The notes: generated from the sequence alone by a model not told the origin. A DNA stretch of 64,000 nt from CAZJRB01 sp964547995 (GCA_964547995.1 CAZJRB010000002.1:62001-126000), one strand, 5' to 3'; shown: positions 55,879 through 64,000, numbered from the stretch's first letter. Numbers and translations are program-made.

Positions 55879-56562
55879 TCAGTCATCGTGGTACGGCAGG
55901 TTGTGGATCAACGCATCGAACGCCAGGCGTACGACGCGATAGCGGAAGCGGTAAAGCCCGCCGAAGAGAAACGGTTCCCACAGGAGTTGGCATGCCTGGA
56001 ACATCTGAAACACCTGGCCCCGAACCGACGGCTTCTCGCTTGGTACAACGCAGGTGCGCAATACCCAGAAGAGGACGGCCAGACCGATCAGCCCGAGGAT
56101 GACGAAGATCACCCCGAGGACGAGCAGCACTTTGCCGCCGGCGAGCTCGACGTCGAACTCGACTTGCGTTCGATCGTGTCCGACGGGCCGGAAGCGGAGT
56201 TCACCGCGGCGGACGCACTGGCCCATGCCCCCGCGGGTAGACGGGCGGGAAACGCCCTCGAAAGAAATCCGGTCATCCGTTTTATCGAGGATTTTCAGCG
56301 GGGTGATCGGCGCGGCGGTTTCCTTGACGAGGACGGACACCGCCCTGGCCGCCAGCTCTTCCGGCCGGCCCTCGATCTCGACGCTGCCGGAAACACCCGG
56401 CTGTCGTTCGGCTTCGCTGAAGTCAAACCGGTCGGCGACGGGTTGCTTGTCGGCTTTGGTCGCCCACATAAAGAACAGCAAGGCACTAAGCCAAAGAACG
56501 ACCCCGGCTGTGGTGATCGAATAAAGGACCAGTTGTGCGGTTTCGATACTCATGGACATCAT
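55879..56562 (-). CDS. Membrane protein of unknown function
   Basis: 227 residues from ATG 56562 (56553 is also possible; no strong ribosome binding site). One helix near 14-34, a soluble middle of about 110 residues (SVEIEGRPEELAARAVSVLV, RRGELRFRPVGHDRTQVEFD), and a long helix near 155-180. No family recognised. Confidence 0.6.
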   Translation of the reverse strand: MMSMSIETAQLVLYSITTAGVVLWLSALLFFMWATKADKQPVADRFDFSEAERQPGVSGSVEIEGRPEELAARAVSVLVKETAAPITPLKILDKTDDRISFEGVSRPSTRGGMGQCVRRGELRFRPVGHDRTQVEFDVELAGGKVLLVLGVIFVILGLIGLAVLFWVLRTCVVPSEKPSVRGQVFQMFQACQLLWEPFLFGGLYRFRYRVVRLAFDALIHNLPYHDD

Positions 56563-57112
56563 CCGAAAGATTGTCGAGTTGGTTGAAGTGTGGTCGATTG
56601 CGCGAAAGTTGTCAAGCAACGTGTCCAAAGTGGCAGGCACACGGACACGGAGTGTCCCTGCGACCTTTCTTGCCACCCCGCCAAACGGCATGTGTAATAC
56701 CGCTCGTACTTGACCACCCGGCCGGCAGCGGCCACAATAATCACGCTTGCAGAATTGCTTAACGTGCTTTGGCGAAACCGGGCGTGAAACGGATCTGGGG
56801 GCTTGCCGTGGCGCCGGGAATGAACGAAGGTGTCACGGGAAACATGGTCCGGACGGTGTTTGCGTGCGAGTTGTTGTTCCCGCCGGAAAGATAAGCGGCG
56901 GCGCTCGGTGCGGCTTTCATGCTATACTTTGTTTTGGGCATTTCCGTCTCAATGGCCTATGGCGGCATAACACGACAGGGGGGGTAAATCTTGTCTGTTT
57001 GCCCGGGCCTGTTCCTGCTGCTCCCCCTTGCAATTTCCCGGCAATTTCGCCATAATATTTGTTTGGTTTAGCTCTCAGGCAGGACAGAGAAGGCAGCCCT
57101 GCGGGGAGACCG
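56563..57112. other. Gene-poor region upstream of the first Ser/Thr kinase
   Basis: About 550 bases. It holds a diverged relative of the 37-bp repeat near 56629-56660 (GGACACGGAGTGTCC hairpin), no convincing gene, and the kinase promoter at its right end. Confidence 0.45.
57028..57056 (+). promoter_or_regulatory. Promoter of kinase 1
   Basis: TTGCAA, a 17-base spacer and CATAAT. The same hexamers at the same spacing precede kinase 2. Confidence 0.7.
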
Positions 57113-59557
57113 ATGCCGGACACTTTCGATCCTTATCACAAATGGCTTGGCATTCCGCCGGAGGAACAGCCGCCGGACTACTATCGGCTGTTGGGGATCA
57201 AGCTCTTCGAGGAAGATGTCGATGTGATCGAAGCGGCTGCCGATCAACGGATGGCCCATGTACACACCTACCAGCACGGGAAATACGGGGAAAGCTGCCA
57301 CATACTGCTGACCAAGCTATCCAGTGCCAGGGTTTGCCTGCTCAATCCGCTGAAGAAAGCCGCCTACGACAGGATGCTCCGGCAGAAGGCAACTCTCGAA
57401 ACCGAGAAATCGCTGCCCCCTAAAGCCAAGAAACCCGCGCGAAGGCGGCGCAGATCGGCCGGCCAGGCGAGCAGTCCTCCTCCCGCTCCTCCGCCCTTGG
57501 TGGAGGAGGAATCGGACGACAGCTCGAGCACCCAAACGATCCTGAAACGTCTGGGTGAATACGAGTTGATTGAGAAGCTGGGCGCCGGCGGCATGGGGGC
57601 GGTCTACAAGGCACAACATATCAAGCTCCGCCGCGAGGTTGCCCTGAAGGTGCTGGCAAAAGACCGCCTCGGGAACCGGCGGGCGATCGCGCGGTTTGAG
57701 CGCGAGATGGCGGCCGTCGGTGCGATGGATCATCCCAATGTCGTCCGCGCTCACGACGCCCGGGAAATCAAGGGGACGCGCATCCTCGTGATGGAATATG
57801 TCAAAGGGTTGGACCTGACGGAGTTGTGCCAGCGTTCGGGCCCGTTGAGCGTCGCCAATGCATGTGAAATCGCGCGCCAAGCGGCCTTGGGATTGCAGGC
57901 CGCCCACGAACAGAGGCTGGTCCACCGCGATGTCAAACCATCGAACCTGATGCTGAACCCGGAGGGCCGGGTCAAACTGCTCGACTTGGGCCTGGCGCGA
58001 CAAGCGGACGAAAAATCGGTGAGTGAAGTGACGGCGACGGAACAGGCCGTCGGCACCCCCGATTACATGGCCCCCGAACAGATCTCCGAGAGCGAGAACA
58101 TGGACATCCGCTCGGATGTCTACGGCCTGGGATGCACCTTGTACAAACTGCTCGCCGGTCACGCGCCTTTCAGCGGCAAGAAGTACAAGAGCACATTTGA
58201 CAAGCTGACGGCCCACGTGCGGGAACCGGTGCCGCCGATTGACCGAATCCGCGTGGATGTTCCCGGGGAGTTGGCTGCCGTCATCAATCGCATGTTGGCC
58301 AAAAAACCGGCCGATCGGTTCTCCATTCCAGCCGAGGTAGCCGATGCGCTCGGCCCGTTTACCTCCGATAGCGACCTGCCGGCCCTGTTGGCAACTGCCG
58401 AGGGCAGGGCCGTGCCGCCGACCGGGCAGCGAAAATCGCTTTCCGGGACCGACGACATGTATCGTTCCGCCACGGCTGGAACCCGGTCGGGCGAACAGCC
58501 CGGCGGGAAGCAGATTCTCGCTTCGCGCAAGTGGCTAACCATCGTCGGCGTGGTTGTGCTGGTCGTCTTGGCGGGCCTATTCGCCTGGACGCGTATGCCG
58601 GGCAAATCCCCCCGTATTTCTCCGTCTGTTTCTCCGCCTGTGCCGACAAGACATTGGGATCCGGCCTCGGTGGAGCCTCGCGGAATCTTGGAGGGCCACA
58701 AGGGCACGGTCCGGTCGGTTGCCTTCAGCCCCGATGGATCGATCCTGGCCACGGGGAGTTACGACAGGACGTTGAAACTCTGGAATGTGTTCACCGGGCA
58801 GCTCCGAAAATCGCTCGAAGGAAATCCGGAGGGCGTGGTATCCGTCGCGATTAGCCCGGACGGCTCGACCATAGCCGCAGCAGGTTATGAAAGGATGGTC
58901 AGACTCTGGAACTTGGATGAAGACCAGCCTCAAAAGGTGCTCGATGGCCACAGGGACCAGGTGTTCTCCGTCGCCTTCAGCCCGGATGGGAAAACCCTGG
59001 CCTCGGGAAGCGTAGACCGGACGATCATTCTCTGGGACGCGGCCTCTGGAAAACGCCGAAACACACTCGAAGGCCACGGCGGAATGGTAAATTGCGTTGC
59101 CTTCAGCCCGGACGGCAAGACTTTGGCGTCGGCGAGCGAAGACAAAACGGTGATTCTCTGGAACACGAGTTCCGGACGCCCTCGAAAAACCCTCAAGGGG
59201 CACACATCTCCTCTGACGTCCGTGGACTTCAGCCCCGACGGCTCAATGGCGGTTGCCGGAAGCGTGGACGGCTCGGTGGTACTTTGGAACACCGCGACGG
59301 GGGAGATCCTGCGGACGCTGAAAGGGCACACAGGTAGCGTGACTTCCGTCGCTTTCAATCCGGACGGTTGCATGATTGCCTCGGCGAGTGACGACAAGAC
59401 GGCGAGACTCTGGAACGCAGCTTCCGGAGAGCTTCAGAAAACACTTGAGGATCACAAGGCTTGGGTTTGCTACGTCGATTTCAGTCCGGACGGCTCGACC
59501 TTGGCGACGGCGAGCAAGGACAAGACGGTGAAGCTCTGGGTGTTTGCCACCAAGTAG
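57113..59557 (+). CDS. Membrane Ser/Thr protein kinase with J-like N-terminus and WD40 propeller
   Basis: 814 residues from ATG 57113. Residues 1-90 (FDPYHKWLGIPPEEQPPDYY ... AAYDRMLRQK) resemble a J domain without HPD. The kinase at about 160-420 has EKLGAGGMGAVYKA, VALKVL with the ATP-binding Lys, LVHRDVKPSNLML with the catalytic Asp, LLDLGLA (DLG in place of DFG) and GTPDYMAPEQ. A membrane helix lies at about 472-491. About seven WD40 repeats follow (SVAFSPDGKTLASGSVDRTI, each ending near LW), probably outside the cytoplasm. The kinase lies inside and the propeller is likely the sensor. Confidence 0.9.
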   Translation: MPDTFDPYHKWLGIPPEEQPPDYYRLLGIKLFEEDVDVIEAAADQRMAHVHTYQHGKYGESCHILLTKLSSARVCLLNPLKKAAYDRMLRQKATLETEKSLPPKAKKPARRRRRSAGQASSPPPAPPPLVEEESDDSSSTQTILKRLGEYELIEKLGAGGMGAVYKAQHIKLRREVALKVLAKDRLGNRRAIARFEREMAAVGAMDHPNVVRAHDAREIKGTRILVMEYVKGLDLTELCQRSGPLSVANACEIARQAALGLQAAHEQRLVHRDVKPSNLMLNPEGRVKLLDLGLARQADEKSVSEVTATEQAVGTPDYMAPEQISESENMDIRSDVYGLGCTLYKLLAGHAPFSGKKYKSTFDKLTAHVREPVPPIDRIRVDVPGELAAVINRMLAKKPADRFSIPAEVADALGPFTSDSDLPALLATAEGRAVPPTGQRKSLSGTDDMYRSATAGTRSGEQPGGKQILASRKWLTIVGVVVLVVLAGLFAWTRMPGKSPRISPSVSPPVPTRHWDPASVEPRGILEGHKGTVRSVAFSPDGSILATGSYDRTLKLWNVFTGQLRKSLEGNPEGVVSVAISPDGSTIAAAGYERMVRLWNLDEDQPQKVLDGHRDQVFSVAFSPDGKTLASGSVDRTIILWDAASGKRRNTLEGHGGMVNCVAFSPDGKTLASASEDKTVILWNTSSGRPRKTLKGHTSPLTSVDFSPDGSMAVAGSVDGSVVLWNTATGEILRTLKGHTGSVTSVAFNPDGCMIASASDDKTARLWNAASGELQKTLEDHKAWVCYVDFSPDGSTLATASKDKTVKLWVFATK

Positions 59558-59570
59558 AGTCAACCGCCCC

Positions 59571-59599
59571 TTGCAATTGCCCGCCGGATTAGTCATAAT
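59571..59599 (+). promoter_or_regulatory. Promoter of kinase 2
   Basis: TTGCAA, a 17-base spacer and CATAAT, 14 bases after the kinase 1 stop. It has the same architecture as 57028-57056. Confidence 0.7.
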
Positions 59600-59670
59600 G
59601 CCTCTCCTGCAAACCGCTCCCATTCGGGGGAGCGGTGGGCGCGTCCATGGCCTTGACCGCGAGGACATCC

Positions 59671-61194
59671 ATGCCCGAGGCGTTTGATCCGTATCACAAA
59701 TGGTTGGGGATTCCCCCCGAGGAACAGCCGCCGAATTACTACCGGTTGTTGGCGGTCAAGCTCTTCGAGGATGATCCGGATGTGATCGATTCGGCCGCGG
59801 ACCAGCGAATGTCGCACTTGCAGCGTCTTGAGAACGGTCCGTATTCCCAACAGTGCCTGCAACTGCTTGCCGAGGTTTCCAACGCCCGGGTGTCTCTCCT
59901 GGACCCGGACACCCGAGTTGCTTACGACGAGAAGCTCCGCCAGCGCAGCGCAACCGTGGCGATGCCGCCCCGCACGACGACGCCGTCCGGCCTTGCGATG
60001 CCGCCCCGCACGGACAAACCGCCCGAGTATCCCGAGTATGCGGAGGAGACTTCGGAGACGACGGACTTCGCGCCGGACGAATCTGCGGGCGAGCATTCTA
60101 CCACAATGACGCTCCGACGGCTCGGGGAGTACCAGTTGCTCGAGAAGCTCGGCCAGGGCGGGATGGGCTCGATCTACAAGGCGGTGCAAATCAATCTGCG
60201 CCGTGAGGTTGCCGTAAAAGTAATACGGGAAGGGCGGCTCGACGACCCCCGGGCACTCGCTCGGTTCGAGCGCGAGATGGCGGCCGTCGGTTCCCTCGAT
60301 CATCCCAACATCGTCCGTGCCCACGACGCCCGGGAAATCGAAGGGACGCGCTTCCTGGTGATGGAGTACGTCGACGGTTTGAACTTGACGGAGGTGATCA
60401 TAAGCAGCGGCTCGCTGTCGGTCGCCGATGCCTGCAAGCTGATTTGTCAGGCAGCCGTCGGCCTGCAAGCAGCCCATGAGCACGGGTTGGTCCACCGCGA
60501 TATCAAACCGTCGAACTTGATGCTCAACAGGGAAGGACAGATCAAGATACTTGACTTGGGGCTTGCACGATTCCAAAAAGACGAGGAATCGCGGCAAATT
60601 GAAGTAACGGGCACCAATGAAATGGTGGGAACGCCCGATTATGTGGCGCCGGAACAGATTGCCGAGACCCGAACGGTGGACATCCGTGCGGACATTTACA
60701 GCCTCGGCTGCACGCTGTACGCGCTCTTGGTCGGGCATCCGCCGTTCCGGGGGCCGCAGTACCGCAGCAAGTTCGACAAGATCACGGCACACGTCAAGGA
60801 TCCCGTCCCGCCGATCAGCCAGTTCCGGCTCGATGTCCCCGAACCGCTGGTCGGGGCCCTCGATCGAATGTTGGCCAAAGAGCCGGAGGACCGGTTTTCT
60901 GTGCCGGCCGAAGTGGCCGGTGCGCTGGGACCGTTCACCCGTGGGAGTGATCTGCGGCGATTGCTCGCCACTGTTGAGGGGAAAACAGCGGCCGGGACGC
61001 CGCAATCGCTTCACGGCACCGACGAAATGCAATCCTCCGCAATGAGTGGGACGAAAACGGACAAGCAGCCTGTCAAGAAGGCGCCCGTTGGAGCGGTGCC
61101 CGGGGCCACGAAGGCGTTCCGGATGGTGCCCCTGATCATCACTCTTGTGGCGGCGGCGATCTTGACGTTGATCATCGGGCTGGTTCTTCGTTGA
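59671..61194 (+). CDS. Tail-anchored Ser/Thr protein kinase with J-like N-terminus
   Basis: 507 residues from ATG 59671; an earlier ATG at 59635 is possible. The N-terminus (FDPYHKWLGIPPEEQPPNYY ... YDEKLRQR) is a paralogue of that in kinase 1, again lacking HPD. The kinase has EKLGQGGMGSIYKA, VAVKVI, LVHRDIKPSNLML, ILDLGLARF and GTPDYVAPEQ. In place of the WD40 part, it ends with a single C-terminal helix (PLIITLVAAAILTLIIGLVL) four residues or fewer from the end, giving a tail-anchored enzyme. Confidence 0.9.
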   Translation: MPEAFDPYHKWLGIPPEEQPPNYYRLLAVKLFEDDPDVIDSAADQRMSHLQRLENGPYSQQCLQLLAEVSNARVSLLDPDTRVAYDEKLRQRSATVAMPPRTTTPSGLAMPPRTDKPPEYPEYAEETSETTDFAPDESAGEHSTTMTLRRLGEYQLLEKLGQGGMGSIYKAVQINLRREVAVKVIREGRLDDPRALARFEREMAAVGSLDHPNIVRAHDAREIEGTRFLVMEYVDGLNLTEVIISSGSLSVADACKLICQAAVGLQAAHEHGLVHRDIKPSNLMLNREGQIKILDLGLARFQKDEESRQIEVTGTNEMVGTPDYVAPEQIAETRTVDIRADIYSLGCTLYALLVGHPPFRGPQYRSKFDKITAHVKDPVPPISQFRLDVPEPLVGALDRMLAKEPEDRFSVPAEVAGALGPFTRGSDLRRLLATVEGKTAAGTPQSLHGTDEMQSSAMSGTKTDKQPVKKAPVGAVPGATKAFRMVPLIITLVAAAILTLIIGLVLR

Positions 61195-61384
61195 TGGGAA
61201 CCGGTGTTTCTTACGGTTCTTTTGGGCCCCTTGCAATCCACCCATCCGTCGGCCGTTTTGCCGCCGACACGACGATGGTCGCGTCGAACCCGTCTTGACG
61301 GCCGAAGCTGGCCTTGTGCTGCTGGCGGGATATAATGTCATAATGACTGATCTGTGGAAACACAACTCCAGGAGAACGTGACCG

Positions 61385-61720
61385 ATGGCTATTACACTCA
61401 CCGAGGCGGCGGCAGCGGAAATCAAGCAGGTTATGGAGAGCCAGAAGCTGGAGGAAGGGGCGGTATTGCGGATGGGTATTGCCGGGGGTGGCTGTGCCGG
61501 GGTGCAGTACGAGTTGGGGTTCACCACCGACTTCGATGCGAGTGTCGATGCCCGGTACGAACAGCACGGCGTGCCGGTGGTGACGACGAAAAAGATGGCG
61601 TTGTTCCTCGACGGAACGTCGATCGACTTCCAGAAGACTCCTTACGGCAGCGGCTTCGCGATTGAGAACCCGAACGTGCCGAAGGGCGGCATGTGCCCGG
61701 GCTGCGGCGGAGCACATTAA
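61385..61720 (+). CDS. HesB/IscA/ErpA-type iron-sulfur carrier
   Basis: 111 residues, the usual length. AITLTEAAAAEIKQVM at the start, the first cluster ligand Cys 37 in GGGCAGVQYELGF, then DFQKTPYGSGFAIENPN. The C-terminal ligands are Cys 104 and Cys 107 (CPGC), spaced by two residues where most A-type carriers have C-x-C. It carries Fe-S clusters to apoproteins. A TATAAT at 61331 lies 54 bases upstream without a clear -35. Confidence 0.85.
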   Translation: MAITLTEAAAAEIKQVMESQKLEEGAVLRMGIAGGGCAGVQYELGFTTDFDASVDARYEQHGVPVVTTKKMALFLDGTSIDFQKTPYGSGFAIENPNVPKGGMCPGCGGAH

Positions 61721-62008
61721 GGCAACTAAACGAAACCGATGTAACGATGGTTGTCAATAGGGGCTGGGGGGGTGATGACCCCAAGGGTCCTCAGGGGTTG
61801 GTTAACCCGTGAGGTTCGGGACGTCGGTTGATATTCAGGGCCGTAGGGCTTGCCGGTGGTCCAGACGTCAAACACTTGGTACGGCAGCTTACGCACGGTA
61901 AGCCAGCCTGAAGGGCGGCGGGAGTCAGTGACGGTGTCAATAGCGGCCGCGCCGGGGGAGGGAGAATCGACGTAACATATTGTTCTTAAAAACGGTTCGG
62001 AACGGTTT
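61721..62008. other. Spacer before tRNA-Ala, possible remnant of a minus-strand gene
   Basis: The minus strand stays open for about 270 bases here without a start codon and reads protein-like segments (SGWLTVRKLPYQVFDVW, TTGKPYGPEYQPTSR), ending in TAG near 61728. It may be a degraded gene end, but this can also occur by chance in GC-rich DNA. I recognise no family. Confidence 0.3.
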
Positions 62009-62081
62009 GGGGACGTAGCTCAATTGGGAGAGCACCGGCTTTGCAAGCCGGGGGTTGGCGGTTCGAGCCCGCTCGTCTCCA
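62009..62081 (+). tRNA. tRNA-Ala (TGC)
   Basis: A 73-base cloverleaf. Acceptor GGGGACG pairs with CGTCTCC (one G-T pair), discriminator A, no encoded CCA. Anticodon stem CCGGC/GCCGG encloses TTTGCAA, anticodon TGC. The T arm has GTTCGAGCC. Confidence 0.95.
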
Positions 62082-62136
62082 CTAACGGCCACTTTCGACG
62101 AAATGTCGGGCGGTCATCTTTGCCGAATTCAGGCGA

Positions 62137-62364
62137 TTGTCCGATAATTGTCCGATAAGACATCCCGATGTGGTCAAAGATCGCATGGAACGAGCCGGCA
62201 TGCGCTGGACGGTGGAAGGTGCCCAAGCTATGCTGGACCTACGTAGTACATACGTGAATAATCAATGGGAAGAGTTTCAGGGCTATCGAATCGCTCAAAA
62301 CACCCAACGCCTCTACCCACACCGGGAACTTTTAGCCAACATCAAATGGCCGCTCGCAGCGTAG
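62137..62364 (+). pseudogene. C-terminal remnant of an ISKra4-type transposase
   Basis: About 75 codons read HPDVVKDRMERAGMRWTVEG then AQAMLDLRSTYVN, and later LYPHRELLANIKWPLAA. This resembles the end of ISKra4-family transposases as I recall it. The catalytic domain is missing and the only start is a TTG in unrelated sequence, so it is a relic. It begins about 55 bases after tRNA-Ala. Confidence 0.65.
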
Positions 62365-62395
62365 CGGACGACCGGTTACACCCAAATGAAAAAAT

Positions 62396-62995
62396 GAAAA
62401 AGAAAGCGACGACGAGTCATCACACTCCAAAAGTTGGCCGCACGCACCATTGCACAGACTGCTCGGCATGGGAACGTACATCGTCACGGCGGGAACGCTG
62501 AAAAAGGAACACTTCTTCCGCGATGCGGCAATGCTCGACTTGCTCGAAACGGACTTGCTCGCAAAGGCACAAGCGTACCAGTGGCAACTGGAGGCCTGGG
62601 CGGTCTTCTCCAATCACTACCATTTCGTGGGACACGCTCTGGAGGATGCCGGAACCTTAAGACCGCTGCTGTCACACCTGCACGCAGACACCGCAAGGGA
62701 AGTGAACCGGCGGGACGACAAGCCGGGACGGCAGGTCTGGTACAACTTCTGGGAAACGGCGCTGACGTACGAGAAGTCGTACCTTGCCCGGCTCAATTAC
62801 GTACATCAGAACGCGGTCAAACACGGGCTCGTGCCTGTGGCAAACCAATATCGCTGGTGCTCCGCACCGTGGTTCGAGAGGTCGGCCACGCCGGCCCAAA
62901 TCAAGACGATTTACAGCTTCAAGACGGACAATATCCGCGTCGTCGATGATTTCGATGTCCTTGGAGTGCGGTGACTCGTCACCGCTTTTTCTTTC
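62396..62995 (+). mobile_element. RAYT element bounded by inverted REP copies
   Basis: Left copy 62396-62429 and right copy 62962-62995 are inverted and match at 28 of 34 positions. The right copy contains GCGGTGAC-TC-GTCACCGC, a near-perfect hairpin. The element encloses a REP-associated tyrosine transposase, the normal form of such elements. Confidence 0.8.
62450..62974 (+). CDS. REP-associated tyrosine transposase (IS200-like Y1 family)
   Basis: 174 residues from TTG 62450 (ATG 62468 is alternative). The HUH-type pair is NHYHFV, and the likely catalytic Tyr lies in ARLNYVHQNAVKHGLV; VWYNFWETALTYEKSYL and QYRWCSAPWF also fit RAYTs. The same frame continues upstream of the TTG for about 20 codons with family-like sequence (SWPHAPLHRLLG) but has no start codon before TGA 62387. 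The 5' end may therefore be truncated or frameshifted, and the enzyme may be weak or dead. The left REP copy overlaps that upstream part, and the right REP copy overlaps the stop. Confidence 0.8.
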   Translation: MHRLLGMGTYIVTAGTLKKEHFFRDAAMLDLLETDLLAKAQAYQWQLEAWAVFSNHYHFVGHALEDAGTLRPLLSHLHADTAREVNRRDDKPGRQVWYNFWETALTYEKSYLARLNYVHQNAVKHGLVPVANQYRWCSAPWFERSATPAQIKTIYSFKTDNIRVVDDFDVLGVR

Positions 62996-63036
62996 CCTCT
63001 CGCGATTTCTTGCGAAAGGCATTAACACTTGTATAG

Positions 63037-63291
63037 GGACGAACCGCGTGAATTACGGCGGAAGCTGGAACAACCCGCCGAGGAACTGCCGGGCACCGCC
63101 CGGGGCGAACCCGAGAAGCACGGGCGGGGTTGGTAGCCGCTGGCGGCGAAGACTCCGCCCATGCGTTTTTCTCCGCCCGCTTCCTTCCTCCTTCCGGTGG
63201 GCCTTCCAACCCGGGGGTTGTGGAACAAATAAGTGGCCGGTTTCAGGAGATGTGTGGCCATACGACCTCGCAGCCGGTATACTGTCTTTGA
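63037..63291 (+). pseudogene. Relic resembling the variable C-terminus of an FGE/C-type-lectin protein (DGR-target-like)
   Basis: Frame 1 reads GTNRVNYGGSWNNPPRNCRA from about 63038, very close to the end of formylglycine-generating-enzyme-like proteins that often serve as variable regions of diversity-generating retroelements. The expected DNRNNNxGFR end is missing; near 63120 the protein-like sequence shifts frame to GLVAAGGEDSAHAFFSARFL and stops at TGA 63289. No reverse transcriptase is in the window. It may be a decayed variable repeat, template repeat or plain gene end. Confidence 0.5.
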
Positions 63292-63364
63292 CGTGGGAGG
63301 CAACGCCGGACAGAGATGCGTCCGTATCCGAGGGGCATAGGCAGGCAAAACGAAAGGCACCCCC

Positions 63365-64000
63365 GTGCAGACAAATCCCTTTCTTGGTGTTGCGATCCAT
63401 GGAGTCGGCGCACTTTCCGCCGCGAGTTGCTACACCCCGCAGAAGCAAACGAAGCTCTGGGCGTGGGAGGTCTACTGGATTTCCCAGGCGACCTGCGCGT
63501 GGCTGATCCTGCCGATCGTCTTCGCGTTTCTGACGATTCCCAACTACCTCGATGTTCTGGTGGAATGTCCCAAGGAAGTGATGTTGAAGTCGTTCCTCTT
63601 GGGCGTCGTCTATGGCTTTGGCGGGATGTCGTTCGGTCTGGGGATCCGCTACATCGGTTTTTCGTTGAACTATGCCATCGCGATCGGCATCTCCGCCGGA
63701 CTGGGGACGATGGCCCCGCTCATCTGGCATCCCAACGAGGGGTTTGCCTGGAAAATCGGCGAAAAGTTCAGCGACCCGGCGGGGCTGATCGTTTTGGCGG
63801 GGATATTGCTCTCCTGGGTCGGGATTGTCATCTGCGGCTGGGCTGGTGCGCTGCGGGAGAAGGCCGGCGGTGATGCGCCGCAGAGATACTCGTTTCGCCT
63901 GGGTGTGCCGCTGGCGGTGTTTGCGGGGATTCTTTCCGCGGTGTTCAACTACGCCCTGCTGGCCGGGGAGCCGCTGAAAGAAGCCGCCGACGGTCTGGGC
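63365..64000 (+). CDS. rhaT: L-rhamnose/proton symporter RhaT-like, partial at window edge
   Basis: First 212 codons from GTG 63365; the gene continues past the end. The start MQTNPFLGVAIHGVGALSAA, then CYTPQKQTKLWAWEVYWISQ and GMSFGLGIRYIGFSLNYAIA, match the RhaT family. Six or so hydrophobic helices are visible. It would import rhamnose, a product of pectin side chains, fitting the GH105-like and GH51 genes nearby. Confidence 0.85.
   Translation, partial: MQTNPFLGVAIHGVGALSAASCYTPQKQTKLWAWEVYWISQATCAWLILPIVFAFLTIPNYLDVLVECPKEVMLKSFLLGVVYGFGGMSFGLGIRYIGFSLNYAIAIGISAGLGTMAPLIWHPNEGFAWKIGEKFSDPAGLIVLAGILLSWVGIVICGWAGALREKAGGDAPQRYSFRLGVPLAVFAGILSAVFNYALLAGEPLKEAADGLG

Noticed and set aside
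62020..62226. 68-codon minus-strand frame over tRNA-Ala
   Set aside because: SGLEPPTPGLQSRCSPN is the usual translation of an antisense tRNA.

Overview
The window looks like a chromosomal piece of a GC-rich planctomycete, probably Pirellulales-like. The signs are a secreted protein with an N-terminal LEPR-XLL-type motif, the small basic protein shared by Planctomycetes, Verrucomicrobia and Chlamydiae, Tat-exported Gfo/Idh/MocA oxidoreductases, giant exported PQQ-type propellers, paired Ser/Thr kinases with a J-like N-terminus, and many palindromic REP-like repeats. All assignments come from reading motifs by eye; no database was searched.

Layout. 0.4-5.3 kb: a secreted repeat protein with a zincin-like tail, tRNA-Asp, a LarA-type racemase and the small basic protein. 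5.4-10.3 kb: a VanZ-like protein, an NAD salvage pair (pncB-nadE, 4-base overlap) and a dimethylarginine hydrolase-like enzyme. 10.3-13.4 kb: an exported VIT/DUF2135 protein. 13.8-19.1 kb: a glycolate/glyoxylate cluster (AGXT-type aminotransferase, fused GlcD-GlcE, GlcF). 19.1-30.7 kb: a membrane phosphoesterase, a small basic ORF, and an alternating set of two quinoprotein-like propellers that also carry methyltransferase-like domains and two Tat-type Gfo/Idh/MocA oxidoreductases. 30.8-37.8 kb: a cytoplasmic PAS histidine kinase, argC, argJ, a TrkA-N channel-like protein and an M42 peptidase. 37.9-44.1 kb: a chaperone block, groEL1-groES-groEL2 behind a sigma-54-type promoter and closed by a terminator, then dnaJ-grpE-fmdB-like-yacG behind a separate promoter. 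44.3-56.6 kb: membrane proteins, a divergent P-II protein, and plant-polysaccharide genes (GH51, GH105, an exported helical-barrel-like protein, a Tat-exported fucose-isomerase-like protein). 57.1-61.7 kb: tandem Ser/Thr kinases with near-identical promoters and an A-type Fe-S carrier. 61.7-63.3 kb: a small mobile hot spot beside tRNA-Ala holding an ISKra4-type remnant, a REP-associated tyrosine transposase (RAYT) between inverted REP copies, and a relic resembling the variable tail of diversity-generating-retroelement targets. A partial rhaT-type symporter runs off the right edge.

Functionally, the arabinan/rhamnogalacturonan enzymes and the rhamnose symporter fit use of pectin side chains. 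Glycolate oxidase plus the aminotransferase would turn glycolate into glycine. Two REP-type elements lie inside coding sequence: one in the linker of the glcD-glcE fusion and one inside a quinoprotein. A RAYT in the same window makes REP dispersal a coherent theme. The most unusual items are the REP-derived coding inserts, the RAYT/variable-repeat island, the sigma-54-type promoter on groEL, exported methyltransferase-propeller fusions, a P-II protein lacking its key ligand residues, and a channel lacking the GYG filter.
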